Assembly: GCA_900766645.1 (NCBI GenBank)
Contig: CAAFWD010000032.1
Coordinates: forward strand, 1-7,452
Length of the DNA stretch: 7,452 nucleotides
Origin: an uncultured Cetobacterium sp.
GTDB lineage: Bacteria > Fusobacteriota > Fusobacteriia > Fusobacteriales > Fusobacteriaceae
Direction of reading: 5' to 3'
Shown here: piece by piece, positions 4,826-7,452 of the stretch
Position numbering within the stretch: position 1 is the first letter of the stretch
How the letters are laid out: each line of letters begins with the position of its first letter
The notes under the pieces: generated by a model
Database searches by the model: none
What the model was told of the DNA's origin: nothing
What the model saw: the letters and a program-made list of their open reading frames with translations, nothing else
Position numbers and translations under genes: made by a program

Positions 4826-6706
4826 TTATCTCATTTTTTCTGTAATAGTTTTTGTTATATCCTCAAGAGTTAGAGTTTTTAAAATAAATTTTGTAAGTAA
4901 CTCAGATAAAACCTCTTTTTTTATCTCTAAAATTCTCTCATCTGAAAGTTTTAAAAATGTTTTATAAACATTTATACTCTCCTCTACAAAATCATTAAAC
5001 ATATCTGGATCTGTTAAAATGCTAGAGTTTGTTCTCTCTTGGAATTTTTCTATTTTCTCACTTGTATTTTCAAAATTCTCTTTTACATTTTCATTTAAAT
5101 TTTCAGAAATTATATTTTTCAACAACTGATTTTTTGAAATATATTCAGCTATGAGTTTTTTCTTAGCGGCGTTAAAAGTTAACTTTTGAATTTTAGTTTC
5201 CTCTCCACACTCATCTATATATGCTCTATAAACTATCTGTTCAAGCTCAGCTTTTTTCTCATCTGATAAAGAGTTAAAATATTCTAGCTCCTCATCATAA
5301 GTTTTAATACTTTCATTTTCAAAATTGAAAAGTGTACTTTGAGATTGAGAAATATTTTTCTTAGGAGTTTCTAACTGTATTACCTCATCCTCTACCCAAT
5401 CATTTTCTAAAGCTTTAATAAAATATGCTCTAACTTTTTCAACATTATTTTTTTTCATATATATTGCCACAGCTTCAACCTTTTCATATCCATACTCTAT
5501 AATTGAATCTTTAATTGTTTTAGGCATAGTTTTTAAACTTCTAGCTTTTGTTGGCATAAGACCTAAAATTTTATCAATCATCTCCTCTGTCACAACTGTA
5601 GATTTTCTTTTTTTCATTTCAAACATCTGCTGAGTGATCTGATCGTTTTGAACAACTTCAACATCTTCAATCATGTCATGTTCTGTGTCACTAATTGTTG
5701 TAGCTGTTAAAAGTTTTCTAAAATCATTACGATCTTCAAAAAATCTTTGTTGCTTCTCCTCCACAGAGTTTTCAAAAAAAGTTATTCCTATCTCTGATTT
5801 CTCCCAAGTTTTTTCCTTTATAAACTCAAACTCTTTTATAAGCCCCTTGTCTTTAAGTTCTCCTAAAGCTTTTTCAAGTGTTCTTATAGTTTGAACTATA
5901 TTTCTTTTATCAAATTTCAATGGGATTCTTTTTATTAAAAACATTGTATCCACTTTAATATAAATATTATTAAATCTCAATTTTTCTATAAGCATATAAA
6001 CTGTTCTAGCTGTACTTGTGGATATCTCCAAAAGTATCCCAGAGTTATAAACCATATATCCCTTTTGAATAATATTATTATAAAAATGATCAGATATATT
6101 TATTTCATAAACCTCTTTTACTCTTCTATCCTCATAGATCTCTCTATATTTTTTATTCTCTTTAAGAGATAAAGTTATTATCTCTAAAGTTAATATAGGA
6201 GTACTTATCTCCTTATTTATAATCCCTTTATACTCAGAAGAATACATTGTATTTTTAAAATTATAGTTTGTTTCTGACAGTCTCAACAGTGCATTTTTAA
6301 CAATATTTCCATATCTCACTGTGCTAAGTTTTAATTTATCTCTTAGCTCTGTTCCTGAAACTATAAATTTTTTAGGCATCCCTTTTTCTTTCATAATCTG
6401 CATTAAAGCTATAAAAACTTTTTCCTCCATCTCCCCTGGAATATAGTTTCCAGCAGTTGGTGTCACAGTTATGTATGTGTCTCTATTTTTATTAAAATAG
6501 TATTTAACTATTTGGTTCACTTTACGTTTTGTGTTTTTAGAAAAAATTGGAAACTGAACTATGTTCATATCTATTCTAATTAAATCTTTATTTTTTATAA
6601 AAGATTCTTCAATAAAAAAGTTTTCCTCTACTATCTCTGTTTCTGGAGTATCTATGGTTTCTTGCCACCACGGTTCTTCTTTCTTTCTCACAACTTTTTT
6701 AGTCAT
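4826..6706 (-). CDS. repA: Plasmid replication initiator, RPA-like, with a long C-terminal extension
   Basis: A 626-residue initiator expected to bind the iterons beside it and recruit the host replisome. Residues about 44-330 match the pattern of the replication initiator protein A family: DMNIVQFPIFSKNTKR (46-61), YITVTPTAGNYIPGEMEEKVFIALMQ (78-103), a first winged-helix region at about 112-150 (GTELRDKL, YGNIVKNALLRL), then ISDHFYNNI (205-213) and a second region at about 225-310 (STARTVYMLIEKLR, IVQTIRTLEKAL). The rest (about 330-626) is charged and helical. Within it, 375-440 (GYEKVEAVAIYMKKN, KVRAYFIKALENDW) resembles the Rep C-terminal element xxNPxgyfxxAixxxW. Most relatives are much shorter. 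AAAGGAG (complement of 6717-6723) lies 10 nt before the ATG. An inverted iteron covers its -10 box, pointing to autorepression. Confidence 0.85.
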   Translation of the reverse strand: MTKKVVRKKEEPWWQETIDTPETEIVEENFFIEESFIKNKDLIRIDMNIVQFPIFSKNTKRKVNQIVKYYFNKNRDTYITVTPTAGNYIPGEMEEKVFIALMQIMKEKGMPKKFIVSGTELRDKLKLSTVRYGNIVKNALLRLSETNYNFKNTMYSSEYKGIINKEISTPILTLEIITLSLKENKKYREIYEDRRVKEVYEINISDHFYNNIIQKGYMVYNSGILLEISTSTARTVYMLIEKLRFNNIYIKVDTMFLIKRIPLKFDKRNIVQTIRTLEKALGELKDKGLIKEFEFIKEKTWEKSEIGITFFENSVEEKQQRFFEDRNDFRKLLTATTISDTEHDMIEDVEVVQNDQITQQMFEMKKRKSTVVTEEMIDKILGLMPTKARSLKTMPKTIKDSIIEYGYEKVEAVAIYMKKNNVEKVRAYFIKALENDWVEDEVIQLETPKKNISQSQSTLFNFENESIKTYDEELEYFNSLSDEKKAELEQIVYRAYIDECGEETKIQKLTFNAAKKKLIAEYISKNQLLKNIISENLNENVKENFENTSEKIEKFQERTNSSILTDPDMFNDFVEESINVYKTFLKLSDERILEIKKEVLSELLTKFILKTLTLEDITKTITEKMR

Positions 6707-6740
6707 TTATAAAAAACTCCTTTAAAAATTTTTTATTTTG

Positions 6741-6774
6741 TCTTTATTATATGATAAGAGTTAACAAAAAACCA
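6741..6774 (-). promoter_or_regulatory. Initiator promoter whose -10 lies inside an inverted iteron
   Basis: On the minus strand, CTTATCATATAATAAAGA (complement of 6741-6758) matches the iteron CTTATCATCTAATAAAGA at 17 of 18 bases, inverted relative to the array. The single changed base (C to A) creates a perfect TATAAT (complement of 6746-6751). The hexamer 17 bp upstream, TGGTTT (complement of 6769-6774), is a weak -35. Initiator bound here would block polymerase, a standard autoregulation arrangement in iteron plasmids. Confidence 0.75.
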
Positions 6775-6791
6775 TCTTTTTTTTAAAAAAT

Positions 6792-6831
6792 CTTATCATT
6801 TAATAAAGAAACTATTATCATCTAATATTTA
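6792..6831 (+). repeat. Upstream iteron pair
   Basis: CTTATCATTTAATAAAGA (6792-6809) is followed exactly 22 bp later by a degenerate copy, ATTATCATCTAATA (6814-6827), which differs from the core at its first base and loses the 3' part. The first copy with its preceding AT is identical over 20 bp to the copy at 6883-6902. The 22-bp step equals that of the main array, so both copies belong to the same set. Confidence 0.75.
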
Positions 6832-6884
6832 ATTTTGATATTTTTGTAGTTTTTTCAGTAAAAATCACTAATTTTTGACTAGAT

Positions 6885-7020
6885 CTTATCATTTAATAAA
6901 GATTAAATCAATATCTTATCATCTAATAAGCAAGAACTTATCATCTAATAAGCAAAGTCTTATCATCTAATAAGCAAAGTCTTATCATCTAATAAGCAAA
7001 GTCTTATCATCTAATAAAGA
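6885..7020 (+). repeat. Main iteron array of the replication origin
   Basis: Six direct copies start at 6885, 6915, 6937, 6959, 6981 and 7003. The last five are spaced exactly 22 bp. The core is CTTATCATCTAATAAG followed by CAAAGT or a close variant. The first copy has T for C at position 9, and the first and last copies end AAAGA instead of AAGCA. The 30-bp step between the first two is one iteron plus 8 bp. The core is a near palindrome (6 of 8 pairs). Such arrays are binding sites for the plasmid initiator and set copy number by titration and handcuffing. Confidence 0.93.
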
Positions 7021-7086
7021 AACAAAAAAAGTGGCTAGTTCTTAATAAAATCAATGGGTAAAATGGTGTTTTTTGCTCGTTTTTTT

Positions 7087-7095
7087 TGTACATAA
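7087..7095 (-). promoter_or_regulatory. Possible DnaA box
   Basis: TTATGTACA (complement of 7087-7095) matches TTATNCACA at eight of nine positions. It lies between the iterons and the AT-rich repeats, where a DnaA box would be expected. A single mismatched site in AT-rich DNA is weak evidence. Confidence 0.3.
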
Positions 7096-7130
7096 CAATA
7101 TAAACAATATAAACAATATAAACAACTATA
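7094..7130 (+). repeat. AT-rich 9-bp tandem repeats, candidate unwinding element
   Basis: AACAATATA occurs three times in perfect tandem (7094-7102, 7103-7111, 7112-7120), followed by a partial copy (AACAACTATA, 7121-7130). Short AT-rich tandem repeats beside iterons are typical DNA-unwinding elements. Several TATAAA strings within them could also serve as a rightward -10; TTGTAC (7086-7091) lies 16 bp before one of them. Confidence 0.6.
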
Positions 7131-7140
7131 TACAATGTAA

Positions 7141-7191
7141 ATTTTTATATAAAAATAATTAAAACTTTCTATTAAAAATATATTTTTTAAT
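7141..7191. repeat. AT-only palindromes after the small-peptide chain
   Basis: ATTTTTATATAAAAAT (7141-7156) is a perfect 16-bp palindrome. ATTAAAAA (7171-7178) and TTTTTAAT (7184-7191) form a second hairpin with a 5-nt loop, directly after the stop of the 19-aa frame. Neither has G:C pairs or a proper T run, so they are weak as terminators; they may add to origin unwinding or loosely end the leftward transcript. Confidence 0.4.
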
Positions 7192-7251
7192 TTATAAATT
7201 TTTCATTAAAAGTTTAAATGACTCATAATAATAAATAAAATATTTTCTCAT
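7192..7251 (-). CDS. Possible 19-residue peptide, third frame of the small-peptide chain
   Basis: ATG (complement of 7249-7251) is preceded by a strong AGGAGG (complement of 7259-7264) 7 nt upstream, and the frame ends at TAA (7192-7194). The peptide begins MRKYFIYYYESFKLL and ends with Lys and Asn/Leu residues; it is aromatic and basic. It starts 16 bp after the stop of the 22-aa frame on the same strand. The Shine-Dalgarno is among the best in the window, which argues that the site is used, but 19 codons cannot be proven coding by sequence alone. Confidence 0.35.
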   Translation of the reverse strand: MRKYFIYYYESFKLLMKNL

Positions 7252-7267
7252 AAATTTTCCTCCTAAA

Positions 7268-7336
7268 TTATTTTGATAAAATAACTACAAAATTTAATAA
7301 TAAAACAAATCCAAATAATTTATATAAATTTTTCAT
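7268..7336 (-). CDS. Possible 22-residue hydrophobic membrane peptide
   Basis: ATG (complement of 7334-7336) has AAGGGG (complement of 7345-7350) 8 nt upstream, and the frame ends at TAA (7268-7270). The peptide has a basic start (MKNLYK), one hydrophobic segment (LFGFVLLLNFVVIL) and ends in SK, so it looks like a single membrane-spanning peptide with lysines at both ends. Its ATG overlaps the TGA of the preceding frame (ATGA), suggesting coupled translation. In size and shape it resembles membrane-active type I toxin or bacteriocin-like peptides, but I recognise no family. A TATAAT (complement of 7367-7372) upstream could give a separate promoter, without a clear -35. Confidence 0.45.
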   Translation of the reverse strand: MKNLYKLFGFVLLLNFVVILSK

Positions 7337-7452
7337 GTAATCAACCCCTTCATGTAATATGAGATTATTATAAATAGTAAATATGGCTGTATTATGGCCA
7401 AAATAAAATATTTATATAAAATAAAAAATATGAATTTAAAAAAATAAAAAAA
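7333..7452 (-). CDS. Remainder of the 45-residue hydrophobic peptide gene (start at base 18 if circular)
   Basis: This minus-strand frame enters from the right edge and is open for 39 codons to a TGA at 7333-7335. It is in frame with the ATG at 16-18 if the ends are joined, giving 45 residues in total. The encoded part is almost wholly hydrophobic and aromatic: FFYFFKFIFFILYKYFI, then LAIIQP, then YLLFIIISYYMKGLIT. This suggests one or two membrane segments broken by a QP. A 39-codon open frame is long for DNA this rich in A and T, where TAA is frequent. Its last codons contain the Shine-Dalgarno of the 22-aa frame, and its stop overlaps that start. The function is unknown. Confidence 0.5.
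   Translation of the reverse strand, partial: FFYFFKFIFFILYKYFILAIIQPYLLFIIISYYMKGLIT

Larger units (their letters stand above)
6741..7130. other. Replication origin (oriV) region
   Basis: This stretch holds no credible gene. It contains the initiator operator, two iteron groups, a DnaA-box-like site and AT-rich 9-bp repeats, the usual parts of a theta origin. A match to the IHF consensus (AATCAA-N4-TTA, 6906-6918) falls in the irregular gap before the tandem iterons, but such matches are common in AT-rich DNA. The extent is approximate; unwinding probably occurs in the AT-rich side from about 7080. Confidence 0.8.

Noticed and set aside
5673..5894. 73-codon plus-strand frame
   Set aside because: It is a shadow of the initiator gene, with low-complexity Ser/Leu/Phe composition.
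6906..6918. IHF site in the iteron gap
   Set aside because: It fits the consensus, but such matches are frequent by chance in AT-rich DNA; it is noted under the origin only.
6885..7020. CRISPR array
   Set aside because: The 22-bp units are contiguous repeats with no unique spacers, beside a plasmid initiator gene and with a copy in its promoter; they are iterons.

Overview
The window reads as a small, very AT-rich, theta-type plasmid of about 7.45 kb, probably from a low-GC anaerobe. My best guess is the Fusobacteriota (Fusobacterium, Cetobacterium or Ilyobacter type), with Clostridia as the alternative. The grounds are extreme AT content, AGA/AAA/TTA-dominated codons, strong purine-rich Shine-Dalgarno sites before nearly every gene, and the gene set: iteron origin, RPA-like initiator, ParA/ParB. 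No sequence search was possible, so the taxon is an inference. The two ends appear to join into a circle, because a minus-strand reading frame that starts at base 18 continues in frame from base 7452 and stays open to a stop at 7333-7335.

Layout. 1-200: divergent promoters with overlapping -35 regions. One drives leftward a chain of tiny hydrophobic peptides (18 across the junction to 7192). The other drives rightward a 228-aa protein that weakly resembles filamentous-phage gene II/X replication proteins. 934-995: two tandem terminators. 1020-2960: a partition operon (ribbon-helix-helix protein, ParA, ParB) under a near-consensus promoter, ending in a terminator that overlaps the parB stop. 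3003-3689: a class I SAM-dependent methyltransferase. 3695-4375 (minus): an unrecognised multi-pass membrane protein, convergent with the methyltransferase only 5 bp away; its promoter carries 9-bp direct repeats. 4580-4771: a YwbE-family protein. 4785-4812: a bidirectional terminator. 4826-6706 (minus): a long plasmid replication initiator. 6741-7130: the origin, with at least eight direct iterons, one inverted iteron in the rep promoter, and AT-rich 9-bp repeats. 7192-7452: the minus-strand small peptides.

How it fits together. The initiator should bind the 22-bp iterons to start replication and bind the inverted copy over its own -10 box to limit its synthesis. The Rhh-ParA-ParB operon should segregate the plasmid and probably represses itself through an inverted repeat between its -35 and -10. 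The methyltransferase, membrane protein and YwbE protein are cargo of unknown purpose.

The least explained part is the small-peptide chain beside the origin. It has three short frames of 45, 22 and 19 codons, each preceded by a good Shine-Dalgarno, with an ATGA overlap between the first two. It may be a membrane-acting peptide module (toxin, bacteriocin-like or maintenance peptide), but that is speculation.
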